51,243 nt of DNA from Nitrospirota bacterium. GTDB taxonomy: Bacteria; Nitrospirota; Thermodesulfovibrionia; Thermodesulfovibrionales; JdFR-88. Positions 33,944-42,632 of this stretch are shown one piece after another (within the stretch, counting starts at the first letter, position 1; each line of letters opens with the position of its first letter). Where the stretch lies: positions 1 through 51,243 of the forward strand of contig JAKAJM010000008.1 in the NCBI GenBank assembly GCA_021813765.1, read 5' to 3'. Made by a program: the position numbers and the translations under genes. Under the pieces are notes generated by a model that saw only the letters and a list, made by a program, of their open reading frames with translations, made no database searches and was not told the origin of the DNA.

Positions 33944-34783
33944 CTAACGCATGCCCTCGAGCCTCTGTATCCGCTCCTCGATGGGCGGGTGCGTGCTGAA
34001 AAGTCTTAGCAGGCTTTTGCCGCTGAGCGGGTTCACGATGAACATATGCGCGGTAGCGGAGTTTGCCCTTTCCATGGGCACCGCCTTTGAAGCGTAATCG
34101 AGCTTCCTTAGCGCGCTTGCCAGGAACCTGGGGTTGCCGGCAAGCTGGGCGCCGCTGTCGTCGGCGGAATACTCCCTGGAGCGCGAAATGGCCATCTGGA
34201 TTATCAGGGCGATTATGGGTGCCAGGAATAGCATAAGCAGTGCGGCAAGCGGGTTTTCGTCACGCTCCCTCCTGCTGCCGCCTCCGAAGATAAGCGCCCA
34301 CTGCCCCATCTGGGCCAGGTAGCTTATGGCCGCAGCCACCGTCGCGGCAACCGAGCTTATGAGGATGTCCCTGTGCTTCACATGAGAGAGCTCATGCCCT
34401 ATGACTCCGGAGAGCTCTTCCGGCGACAGGAGGCGCAATATGCCCTCCGTGGCGGCAACCGCCGCATGCTTGGGGTTCCTGCCTGTTGCAAACGCGTTTG
34501 GCTGGTCCTGGGGAATTATGTATACCCTGGGCATCGGCAGCCCCGCCTTGCTCGAAAGCCTTCTGACGATGCTGTAAAGCTCCGGGGCGGCCGACTCGTC
34601 CACCTCCTGGGCCCGGTACATCTTGAGGACCAGCTTATCCGAAAACCAGTAGGCGAAGGCATTCATCGCAAGGGCAAAGAAAAGGGCGATGGTCATGCCT
34701 TGCCGCCCCCCTATCATGCCTCCCACCCAGAGAAAAAAAAGCGAAAGCGCAATCAGAAGGACCGCAGTCTTAAATCCGTTCAT
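33944..34783 (-). CDS. htpX: M48 zinc metalloprotease HtpX
   Basis: HtpX is an inner-membrane stress protease with a cytoplasmic catalytic domain. The zinc site is HELSH at residues 130-134 of this reading, with the third ligand Glu in [11 protein letters not shown]. Four hydrophobic segments are visible (two at the N-terminus, [16 protein letters not shown], and [14 protein letters not shown]). ATG 34783 gives the normal length of 279 residues with AAGGAGG 12 bases upstream; the frame extends further upstream through a Lys/Phe-rich stretch that is not family-like. First gene of a likely htpX-SDR-spt operon. Confidence 0.95.
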   Translation of the reverse strand: MNGFKTAVLLIALSLFFLWVGGMIGGRQGMTIALFFALAMNAFAYWFSDKLVLKMYRAQEVDESAAPELYSIVRRLSSKAGLPMPRVYIIPQDQPNAFATGRNPKHAAVAATEGILRLLSPEELSGVIGHELSHVKHRDILISSVAATVAAAISYLAQMGQWALIFGGGSRRERDENPLAALLMLFLAPIIALIIQMAISRSREYSADDSGAQLAGNPRFLASALRKLDYASKAVPMERANSATAHMFIVNPLSGKSLLRLFSTHPPIEERIQRLEGMR

Positions 34784-34958
34784 TTTTCCGGAAAACCTCC
34801 TTTGGAAACAGCCGAACCGTTTTTGGCTTTTTCGTTTTCGTTTGCCTTGCTTTTTTAAAAAAAAACCTTTTTTTAAAAAGACCCCTGAAACAGAAAAAGA
34901 AAACAAAAACTGTTTTTCCAGCTCTAATTATTAGAATACTTAAGAAGCGGGGCTGTTT

Positions 34959-35324
34959 TCAACTTTTTTGCTCGGAAAGGATGTCTTCCAGTTCCTCGAG
35001 CTTGAAGGGTTTTCTGAGGACCTTTATCCCCCCGTTTTGATAGTTTTCCACCATTTCGGAGGTTACGTAGGCGGAGCAGACGATGATGCGTGGAGGTTTT
35101 TTATTTTTTACGTTGGTTATTTCACCCACCCTTTCTATCAGGGTTGAGCCATTTTCCTCAGGCATCCTGAGGTCGGTGAACATAAGGTCGAAGTCGGAGG
35201 AACCCAGCGCATCCATGGCCTCCGCGCCGTTTGAAACGGACACTATCTCGTGTCCCCAGCGGGCCAGGGCCCGCTCCAGAAACCAGCGGACAAGCCTTTC
35301 GTCATCTACTATAAGTATCTTCAT
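34959..35324 (-). CDS. Single-domain response regulator receiver
   Basis: A 121-residue CheY-like domain with complete site: IVDDERL acidic pair, phospho-acceptor Asp in FTDLRMPEENG, Ser/Thr position in VCSAYVT, Lys in VLRKPFKLEEL. The N-terminus KILIVDDERLVRWFLERAL resembles that of the NtrC-type regulator 140 bases upstream, so it may act in the same phosphorelay as a sink or partner. No output domain. Confidence 0.93.
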   Translation of the reverse strand: MKILIVDDERLVRWFLERALARWGHEIVSVSNGAEAMDALGSSDFDLMFTDLRMPEENGSTLIERVGEITNVKNKKPPRIIVCSAYVTSEMVENYQNGGIKVLRKPFKLEELEDILSEQKS

Positions 35325-35465
35325 AGCGCTTCCCCGAAACCGTATCTTGCAAAAAACATGCTATATCCGCCGCCATATGAATTTGTTTCCGGAAAAATAA
35401 AAAACACAAAATAAATAAAAGACTCTATGGGTCAGCCGAAGGGACTGTATTAAAACAAAAAAAAC

Positions 35466-36854
35466 TTACTCTTTGTCCGGCAGGAAACCGAATTTCTGCA
35501 TCCTGTAGCGCAGCGTGTCCCTGGTAAGGTTCAGAAGCTTTGCCGCTTTGGTCTGGTTGCCCCTGGTGGTGTCCAGGGCCTGCCTTATAAGCTCCTTTTC
35601 GACCTTTTCTATATCTATGCCGCCCGTAGGGAGCTTTACATCGGCCTCGACCTTCTCGCTCCGGCCGCCATTACTTTCGCTGCAGACCTCTATCGGAAGG
35701 TGCTCGGGCAGGATAAGCTCCTCGTTTTCAAGTATCATTGCCCGCTCTATCACGTTTTTGAGCTCCCTGATGTTGCCAGGCCAATGGTATTCAAGGAAGA
35801 GGCCTTCGGTCTCCCTGGAGAGGCCTTTTACGTTCTTTCTGAACTCGCGGTTGAAGGTGTCTATGAAATATTTGGCCAGCAGCAGGATGTCCTCTCCCCG
35901 CTCCCTGAGCGGCGGCAGGTGTATGGGGACCACTTTCAGCCTGTAATAGAGGTCCTCCCGGAAGTTCCCCTTTTTCACCTCGTCTCCAAGGGTCTTGTTG
36001 GTGGCCGCTATGATGCGCAGGTCCACGTCTATGTCCTTGATGCCTCCCACGCGCTTGAAGGACTTGTTCTCAAGCACCTTCAGGAGCTTGGCCTGCGTGC
36101 TGAGCTTCATGTCCGCTATCTCGTCCAGGTAAATGGTACCGCTGTCGGCAAGCTCGAAAAGGCCTTTCTTCATGGCCCTGGCATCCGTGAAGGCGCCTTT
36201 TTCGTACCCGAAAAGCTCGCTTTCTATCAGGTTTTCGGGAAGGGCGGTGCAGTTTATCTCTATGAAGGGCTTTTCCATCCTGGAGCTCTGGTAATGTATG
36301 ACCTTGGCAGCCAGGTCCTTGCCCGAGCCGCTTTCCCCCTGCATAAGCACGGTGGTGGCGTCGCTCCTGGAGACCTTCTCTATCAGAGAGAACACCTTTT
36401 TTATCGCGGGAGAATGCCCGATGATGCTGCCGTATCCGTAGCGCGAGGAAAGCTGGGAGCGGAACTGGGAGACTTCCTTCCTCAAAAAGCTGGTCTCAAG
36501 CGCCTTGTTTATGATTATCTTGAGCTTGTCCATATTGAAGGGCTTCTCGATGAAATCGTGGGCCCCGAGCTTTATGGTCTTTACGGCGGTCTGCACGTCT
36601 CCGAAGGCGGTTATCATGATGACGATGGCGTCTTTGTTTACTTCCTTCAGCCCTTCAAGCACGGTTATCCCGGAGATGTCCGGCAGATGGATGTCCAGCA
36701 GGGTTATATCGGGGGATTCCTCCCTGAAAGCAGCAAGGCCGTCCATGCCCCTTTCCGCCACCACCACCTGGTAGCCGTCTTTGGAAAGGTTTTGCTCCAG
36801 GGACCACCTGAGGAGCTTTTCGTCATCTATGACAAGAATCTTGGTTTTAGCCAT
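35466..36854 (-). CDS. NtrC-family sigma-54 response regulator
   Basis: A 462-residue transcription activator. Receiver with Asp54 in TLLDIHLPD; AAA+ domain with Walker A GESGSGKD (173-180), Walker B IYLDEIAD (241-248), and the arginine-finger region; Fis-type helix-turn-helix at the end (NQTKAAKLLNLTRDTLRYRM). The sigma-54 contacting loop reads GAFTDA (220-225) instead of GAFTGA. The last Gly of that loop is usually conserved, so this variant is notable although it is known in some members. It overlaps the kinase gene by eight bases: a cognate pair. Confidence 0.95.
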   Translation of the reverse strand: MAKTKILVIDDEKLLRWSLEQNLSKDGYQVVVAERGMDGLAAFREESPDITLLDIHLPDISGITVLEGLKEVNKDAIVIMITAFGDVQTAVKTIKLGAHDFIEKPFNMDKLKIIINKALETSFLRKEVSQFRSQLSSRYGYGSIIGHSPAIKKVFSLIEKVSRSDATTVLMQGESGSGKDLAAKVIHYQSSRMEKPFIEINCTALPENLIESELFGYEKGAFTDARAMKKGLFELADSGTIYLDEIADMKLSTQAKLLKVLENKSFKRVGGIKDIDVDLRIIAATNKTLGDEVKKGNFREDLYYRLKVVPIHLPPLRERGEDILLLAKYFIDTFNREFRKNVKGLSRETEGLFLEYHWPGNIRELKNVIERAMILENEELILPEHLPIEVCSESNGGRSEKVEADVKLPTGGIDIEKVEKELIRQALDTTRGNQTKAAKLLNLTRDTLRYRMQKFGFLPDKE

Positions 36855-38346
36855 CTTTTTGAGTACTTGCCCGACTTGGGATTATAACATGAAAGATGCT
36901 GCCCAAACCGGGCCTGCTTTCGGCCTCGATGCGCCCGCCATGCTGCTCCACTATGTTTTTGCTTATGGCAAGCCCCAGCCCGGAGCCTGAATGCTTGGTC
37001 GTAAAAAACGGTCTGAACATGTTCTTCATGTCCTCGGACGGTATCCCCATGCCGGTGTCCGAGAGGGTGACCCTTACGGTGTCCTCCCCGCCTACGGCTC
37101 CGTCCCTCCGCACGCTGACCTCCATCGTCCCCCCGCTTGGCATAAGGCCAAGCGAGTTTTGCATGATGCTGAAAAAGACCTGCTGCATCTGTTCCGGGTC
37201 CGCCTCGGCGATGACCTCATAGCCCGCCGCTGGCATCCTTATTTGCACGCCCTGGGCTTCCGCCTGCCTGGCAAGAAGGCCCCGGGCCCTCTCCACCACT
37301 GAGACAATGTCCACCTTGACGGGCCTCAGGACCGGCGGCCTGGCATACGCAAGCAGGCTCCTTACGGACTGGTCCAGACGGTCTATCTCGTTCAGGATCT
37401 CCTGCATTATCTCTTTTCTGGGGTCGTTCACCGGTATATCTTCGGCGAAGACCTGGATGGCCCCGCTTATGCCTGCCAGGGGGTTTTTTATCTCATGGGC
37501 CACGGCGGCGGCAAGCTCGCCCAGCGAGGCCATCTTCTCCATCTTCGAAATGGCCTCCTGGTGGCGCTCCTCGAGGGCGGCCTTCATCCGTCTCACCTCC
37601 TCAAACGCCTGATTCAGATCTGCGCAGATGCCGCCCAGCTCATCATCCCTTTCCGCCCTGAAAGTTGCATCGAAGTTGCCCTTTGCGGCCTTTTTTGCGC
37701 TTTCCCTGAGGCCCCGCACCGGGCCGTCCACAAGGCGCAAGTACAGTAAACCCAAGGGCGCGAAGACAAGCACGAAGGCGGTCCCGAAGGAAAAAAGCGT
37801 CTCCTTCCTGAGCGCGGCTATCTTTTGCAGCGGCCCACGGTTTAAAAGCTCGATGTTCAGGACGGCAAGGGTCTCCTTGTCTGTCCCGTGGCAGCTCTGG
37901 CAGGGCCTGTCGTTATAGATAGGGGTGTAAATGCCAACGGGTATGCCGTGCCCGTCGCGGACGACCTTCCGTTCAAGCGGCAGGCCCCTGACGGTGAAAT
38001 CGTTTTGGGAGGCCATGGTGGAACAGATGACCTTCCCGCCAGGGGAAATGAGGCGCATGGCCTTCAGGTCCCGGGTCATGCTGCCGGTAATGAACCGGCC
38101 AAGCTGCCCGTTCTGGCCGCCCAGCATCAGGCTGACGATGCTGTCCCTGGCCATCTCGGTCATGATGGAAAGCCTGGCGGAGGTGTCTTTTATTATGCCG
38201 TCCCTGCGGGCCCTGTAATAGGCGGCATGCACCAGGCCCAGCGCTACCGCCACAACTGCGGCCGTTGCCAGCAAATACCTGGCCCTTAACTTGTGAGGTG
38301 CGGGCAGGCTGCGGAAGGCAGGGCTGTTTGCCCTACCGGCTCCCAT
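36847..38346 (-). CDS. Sensor histidine kinase with periplasmic c-type haem motif
   Basis: A 499-residue kinase: transmembrane helix at about 22-40, periplasmic domain of about 140 residues, second helix at about 186-205, HAMP, HisKA with His284 in VAHEIKNPLAGI, and HATPase (N box MQNSLGLM, DTGMGIP, GSGLGLAI). The periplasmic domain holds CQSCH (149-153), the covalent c-haem attachment motif, in a context (PIYNDRPCQSCHG) seen in haem-binding sensor domains. It could sense redox state, oxygen or NO. It overlaps the CcsB gene upstream and the NtrC-type gene downstream. Confidence 0.92.
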   Translation of the reverse strand: MGAGRANSPAFRSLPAPHKLRARYLLATAAVVAVALGLVHAAYYRARRDGIIKDTSARLSIMTEMARDSIVSLMLGGQNGQLGRFITGSMTRDLKAMRLISPGGKVICSTMASQNDFTVRGLPLERKVVRDGHGIPVGIYTPIYNDRPCQSCHGTDKETLAVLNIELLNRGPLQKIAALRKETLFSFGTAFVLVFAPLGLLYLRLVDGPVRGLRESAKKAAKGNFDATFRAERDDELGGICADLNQAFEEVRRMKAALEERHQEAISKMEKMASLGELAAAVAHEIKNPLAGISGAIQVFAEDIPVNDPRKEIMQEILNEIDRLDQSVRSLLAYARPPVLRPVKVDIVSVVERARGLLARQAEAQGVQIRMPAAGYEVIAEADPEQMQQVFFSIMQNSLGLMPSGGTMEVSVRRDGAVGGEDTVRVTLSDTGMGIPSEDMKNMFRPFFTTKHSGSGLGLAISKNIVEQHGGRIEAESRPGLGSIFHVIIPSRASTQKDG

Positions 38347-39415
38347 AGGAGTGGAGCCCGCTTAAAAGCAGGTTGACCCCCAGGTATGTGAATATGACCG
38401 CCACAAATCCCATTGTGGCCACCATGGCGATCTTGCGCCCCTTCCACCCCCTCAGGAAGCGCGCGTGCAGGTAAAAAGCGTAGATGAACCAGGTTATCAG
38501 GGACCATGTCTCCTTCGGGTCCCAGCTCCAGTAGACACCCCATGCCTGGTTGGCCCAGATGGCGCCGAATATGAGCCCTCCCAGCGTGAATATCGGAAAG
38601 CCCACCGCAACGCTCTTGTAGGTTATCTCGTCAAGGGTGGCGGCCTGCATGTTGAACCCCGTTATTACCTTCTTCAGTATGTAGCCGAACCTCCAGACAA
38701 GGAAAACGAGCGCGGCCGTCGCCGCGTAGCTTATCACCCGCACGGCCGAAGAACCGCTCTCATAAGAGCTCTTGAAAAGGAAGTCCCTGACAAAGGTCTC
38801 GGACTTCATTGCCGAGCTGAACCTTATGTAGTCCAGGCCCATGGCCATAAGCACCGCCGCGAAGATGCCAAGCATCACCGTCCAGAATATGTAGGCCCCT
38901 TCCCTGCGGTCCTCGGTGGTGACGATGAGGTACATAAGCCCCGTGCTGAAGGAAAGCGCAAAGGCCGAGTAGGAGATGAAGCTCAGCGTTACGTGCGCCA
39001 GGAGCCAGTTGCTCTGTAGGGCCGGGACAAGCGGCTCTATCTGCGTGGACATGCCCGAAAGGTTGATGAAAAGCAGGGCGACCGCGGCCACCGGCGTCAC
39101 GAACGCGCCAAACGACCGGTTCTTGTAACGGAACTCCATTATCAGGTACCCAAGCATGAGGCACCATACGAAAAATATTATCGATTCAAAGAGGTTCGTA
39201 AGAGGGATGGAACGCAGGATGCCCATCCCCGAAAGAAGGTAAAATTCCCTCCACCTCAGGAGTATGGCAAGGGTCTGGGAGGCGAAGCCAAAGACCGCAA
39301 GCCCCGTGGCCGTGACCCCTACCGCTTTTTTCCGGAAGGCGATATGAATGACATAGACCACCATCGCCAATATGTATGCCATTTCGGAAAGACCGAAAAA
39401 ACGCGAGCTTTCCAT
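38333..39415 (-). CDS. ccsB: Cytochrome c biogenesis protein CcsB/CcsA (ResC), system II
   Basis: Haem-handling subunit of the ResBC cytochrome c synthetase, in the inner membrane. About eight hydrophobic helices in 360 residues, with the tryptophan-rich signature WGVYWSWDPKETWSLITW and flanking His residues (LLAHVTLSFISY, LHARFL). It starts five bases after the ResB stop and overlaps the histidine kinase by 14 bases. This supplies the haem attachment machinery that the kinase CQSCH site would need. Confidence 0.95.
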   Translation of the reverse strand: MESSRFFGLSEMAYILAMVVYVIHIAFRKKAVGVTATGLAVFGFASQTLAILLRWREFYLLSGMGILRSIPLTNLFESIIFFVWCLMLGYLIMEFRYKNRSFGAFVTPVAAVALLFINLSGMSTQIEPLVPALQSNWLLAHVTLSFISYSAFALSFSTGLMYLIVTTEDRREGAYIFWTVMLGIFAAVLMAMGLDYIRFSSAMKSETFVRDFLFKSSYESGSSAVRVISYAATAALVFLVWRFGYILKKVITGFNMQAATLDEITYKSVAVGFPIFTLGGLIFGAIWANQAWGVYWSWDPKETWSLITWFIYAFYLHARFLRGWKGRKIAMVATMGFVAVIFTYLGVNLLLSGLHSYGSR

Positions 39416-39420
39416 GAAAT

Positions 39421-40968
39421 CTAATTACCTCCTTTTAAATGCGTGACCATTTTTTCGATTTCCCTTTCGAAGGCATGCCTGTTCTTGGGGCATGTCGCCG
39501 CCACGGTAAAGAGCGTGCCTTTCTTGTCCGGGGCCAGCCGGACCCATATCTTTTTGTGGCTCATGAAGAAAGCCACATAAAGACCAAGGGCAAGCAGGAT
39601 GCAACCCAGGTAAACGATCCATACCCCGGGGTCTTTCCTTACCTGAAGCCCCGTGGCCTGCACACCCCAGAAATCGGTCAGACCTATGCTGCTGCCGTCC
39701 GGCAGACTCCACGTCTCCGGGTATCTCTGGACGATCCATTTTGAGCTCTGAGCTCCGTCAGGCCCGGTAATGTCCACCTTTACCGCCGGATTGGTCATCA
39801 GCTGCGAATATGTCTCTGCATGGCCCTGGTCATCAAAGGCCAGGGCGGGATTGAACTTGGCCAGCCTTACCGTTTCCTTCGTGCCAGGTATGCTGAAGCT
39901 CTGACCGACCTTCATCTTCAACGTCTCGGTCTGCCCGCTTGGCGACCTGACATCCATTATGGCAACACCGTTTGAAAGGTCGTGCCTGAGCCTGAAGCTG
40001 GACTGGTAGAACATTACCCCCTTGTATTTAAGCGGGTGATTCACCTCAATCCATTTGGTGACGACCGGCTTGCCGTTTTCTAGCACGGTGATCAGGCTCC
40101 TGTATGCCTTTGGCATATCGGTCTGGCCGTAAAACTGCACCTGGAACTGCTGGCAAAGCACCTGGAAGTCCAGCGGGATAACGCCTACGGACCTCAGGTC
40201 CTTTTCATAGCCGGGGAGGCTTTCATTAAGCGACTGGGCCGCCTTCTGAAGGTCTCCGCCTTCGGAATAAAGCGCCCCCAGCAGGCTCTCCCTTCTGGCG
40301 ACCTGACCCGGGTCCGACATATCCATGTCGTTAGAGTAGACGATGTTGGCGGTGTAACCTTCAGGCAGGTCCACATACCCTCTGAAGCCAAAAAACACGC
40401 CGACCAGGGCGCCGATCAGTATCACAAGAATGCTTATGTGGGCCACATAGACGCCGGAACGGCTCCAGGCATGCTTTTGCGCAAAAAGCTGCACCGGCCC
40501 GCCGGCCTCCTTCTCCGTCCTGGCCGTAAAACCGATGGACTTCATCGCGGAGACTGATTTCTCCAGCCATGAATCAGGGCTGCCAGGCGACACGAACTCT
40601 TCCTTTATGGGCATCCGCTTCATCTGGTCGTGCGCGATAGGCTTTACGGGGGCACGCATGATGCGCCAGATGGCCGGAAACCGGTCTATGGAGCAGACAA
40701 GGAGATTGACCGCGAAAAGCGACAGCAGGGTTAAAAACCACCAGGAGCGGTACATGTTCATGAACCCGAGCGCGTAAAGCACCTTGTACGCCGTGGGCGC
40801 CAGCCCCTGCCCGACCAGGCTTGAAAGGACCCTTATGTTTTCCGAATAAGAGGCCTGCTGTTCTATTACGGTGCCGACTATGGATGTGAGCGCTACCAGT
40901 GCGAATATTACGATGGCGAGTTTTATGGAGGAAAGAAAAGACCAGACCTTGTCCAAAAAGCTCTTCAT
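39421..40968 (-). CDS. resB: Cytochrome c biogenesis protein ResB/Ccs1, system II
   Basis: A 515-residue membrane partner of CcsB. N-terminus SFLSSIKLAIVIFALVALTSIVGTVIEQ and the second helix SWWFLTLLSLFAVNLLVC are typical, followed by the RSGVYVAHISILVILIGAL helix, a large periplasmic domain, KYKGVMFYQSSF, and a C-terminal helix VYLGCILLALGLYVAFFMSHK. System II assembles c-type cytochromes outside the inner membrane. First gene of the resB-ccsB-kinase-regulator operon. Confidence 0.95.
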   Translation of the reverse strand: MKSFLDKVWSFLSSIKLAIVIFALVALTSIVGTVIEQQASYSENIRVLSSLVGQGLAPTAYKVLYALGFMNMYRSWWFLTLLSLFAVNLLVCSIDRFPAIWRIMRAPVKPIAHDQMKRMPIKEEFVSPGSPDSWLEKSVSAMKSIGFTARTEKEAGGPVQLFAQKHAWSRSGVYVAHISILVILIGALVGVFFGFRGYVDLPEGYTANIVYSNDMDMSDPGQVARRESLLGALYSEGGDLQKAAQSLNESLPGYEKDLRSVGVIPLDFQVLCQQFQVQFYGQTDMPKAYRSLITVLENGKPVVTKWIEVNHPLKYKGVMFYQSSFRLRHDLSNGVAIMDVRSPSGQTETLKMKVGQSFSIPGTKETVRLAKFNPALAFDDQGHAETYSQLMTNPAVKVDITGPDGAQSSKWIVQRYPETWSLPDGSSIGLTDFWGVQATGLQVRKDPGVWIVYLGCILLALGLYVAFFMSHKKIWVRLAPDKKGTLFTVAATCPKNRHAFEREIEKMVTHLKGGN

Positions 40969-41065
40969 TTTGTGCAGACAAAAACTCCTTTCAAGGGAAG
41001 ATCCCCCCTAAACAGGAGGTGGAATATTCTTTTTTCTTTGCGGAGCATACATTTACGTCCATTCA

Positions 41066-41530
41066 TCATAATATTTTTAACTCCGAAATAGCAATCAACT
41101 CCTTCTTTCCCCGCTTCCTTATCAGGGGCACCGGCCTGTCACGCTGGGCGTCCACTATGCAGAAAAAACCGAAGGGCTCCCCGTAAGGATTGGAGAGGCG
41201 GTGGGGCTCCATCTCCCCTATGTAGACCACATCCAGGTATTGCAGCTCGCGCGTGCGCCTGCCAAGCCGGACCCTTCCGCGCCCCTTCACTACCACAACG
41301 ACATGCTCATGCCGGTGCATCTCCAGGCTCGTATATCCTCCGGGGGAGACCTCAAAATACCTTAAATGGAATTTAGTCTGCTCTCCCGAAAGCCCGGCAA
41401 CCAGAGGATGTCTTGCCACCTGGGTCCAGCCGCCCTCTTTAGCGTCCTCCTTGTAAACGGCCGGCTTTACCCCCTTCCAGGAGCAATCTCCCCTGTGTTT
41501 AAAGACCCTGCTTTTTGCCTTTGTCTCCAT
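41066..41530 (-). CDS. Cupin-domain protein
   Basis: A 154-residue single-cupin protein. Cupin motif 1 is PGGYTSLEMHRHEHVVVVVKGRG (His, His, Glu-like metal site) and motif 2 is VVYIGEMEPHRLSNP. The N-terminal 60 residues are family specific. It lies 55 bases downstream of two zinc dehydrogenase genes on the same strand and may act with them as an isomerase, sensor or dioxygenase-like protein; substrate unknown. Confidence 0.87.
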   Translation of the reverse strand: METKAKSRVFKHRGDCSWKGVKPAVYKEDAKEGGWTQVARHPLVAGLSGEQTKFHLRYFEVSPGGYTSLEMHRHEHVVVVVKGRGRVRLGRRTRELQYLDVVYIGEMEPHRLSNPYGEPFGFFCIVDAQRDRPVPLIRKRGKKELIAISELKIL

Positions 41531-41585
41531 TTAAAAAATTCTCCTTAAAAAAAGAAAAAATGGCCGGGCGCTTTTTTTAAAAAGG

Positions 41586-42632
41586 TCAAAAAACGATCAA
41601 GACCTTCAGGGAGCCCTCCGCCTGCGCCGCAAGCCGGTATGCCTCCAGGGTTTCCCCGACCGGGAAGCGGTGGGTGACAACCATGTCCGCCCTGACATGT
41701 CCGCCCTCTATCATCGCCATGGCGGCGCGTGTGTCTTCGGGTCCGGTGGAATAGCTGGGGATCAGGCTTACCTCCCTGAAATAGATATCATTCGGGTCCA
41801 GGCCTAGGACTTCGCCGGGTTTGGCCGGGGTAAACAACACCACCTTTCCGCCAGGGCCCGCAGCCTCCACCGCGGTATGCATGGCCTGGACGCTGTTTGG
41901 CCCCGCTATCACAAGGTCCGCCATGCGGCCACCGGTGATCTTCCTGACCGGCTGCACGGGGTCTTCCCGCGAGACATTGACAACGTGGCCCGCGCCAAGC
42001 GCAAGCGCTTTTTCAAGCCTGAAGGGCACCGGGTCCGCACCGATGATGTTTTCCGCCCTTACCCCAAGCGCCCTTAGCGCAAGGATATGGAGGATACCCA
42101 TGACGCCAAGCCCTATAACAAGGACAAAAAAATTTCCCTTTTCCTCTGGAAGGCCCGCCCTCCTCAGCCCTTTAAGCACGCAGCCCAGCGGCTCCACAAG
42201 GACGCCGTCCTCGAAAGAGAGGCATTCCGGAAGTTTAAGCGTATCGTTTCTCAGGTTCACGGCCGGGATGAGTATGTACTCGGAGATGCCGCCCGGAATG
42301 ATGGATGAGCCCTTCCAGACCGGGCAATGGACAAAAAGGCCTTTTTTGCAGAAAGGGCATTTTTCCCTGTCCATGCACGGCGCATGGTGGTGGACGGACA
42401 CCCTGTCGCCCTCCCTGAAGCCCTCCACGCCGCTGCCGGTCCCCACTATGACTCCCGCGGGCTCGTGGCCCAGCACAAGCGGCGCTTTCTTCTCTATATA
42501 CCAGGGCATCAGGTCTCCGGAGCAGATGCCAGAGGCCATGGTCCTCATCAGCGCCTCGCCCGGTCCGGGAACGGGGGCCGGGATATCCTCTATCCTTATG
42601 TCTCCAAAGCTGTAAAGCCTTGCGGCCTTCAT
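41586..42632 (-). CDS. Zinc-dependent medium-chain dehydrogenase, copy 1
   Basis: A 348-residue MDR-family enzyme. Catalytic zinc region GICSGDLMPW and GHEPAGVIV; structural zinc Cys cluster CMDREKCPFCKKGLFVHC; NAD(P) loop IGLGVMG. The pattern is like threonine or sorbitol dehydrogenases. The catalytic-site Cys is followed by Ser-Gly-Asp as in that group. It starts within the last codons of the upstream dehydrogenase (ATGA overlap), so the two are coupled. Substrate unknown. Confidence 0.9.
   Translation of the reverse strand: MKAARLYSFGDIRIEDIPAPVPGPGEALMRTMASGICSGDLMPWYIEKKAPLVLGHEPAGVIVGTGSGVEGFREGDRVSVHHHAPCMDREKCPFCKKGLFVHCPVWKGSSIIPGGISEYILIPAVNLRNDTLKLPECLSFEDGVLVEPLGCVLKGLRRAGLPEEKGNFFVLVIGLGVMGILHILALRALGVRAENIIGADPVPFRLEKALALGAGHVVNVSREDPVQPVRKITGGRMADLVIAGPNSVQAMHTAVEAAGPGGKVVLFTPAKPGEVLGLDPNDIYFREVSLIPSYSTGPEDTRAAMAMIEGGHVRADMVVTHRFPVGETLEAYRLAAQAEGSLKVLIVF

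Noticed and set aside
35700-36887. 395-residue plus-strand ORF
   Set aside because: It is antisense to the NtrC-type regulator with its clear motifs; composition and lack of family features mark it as a shadow.
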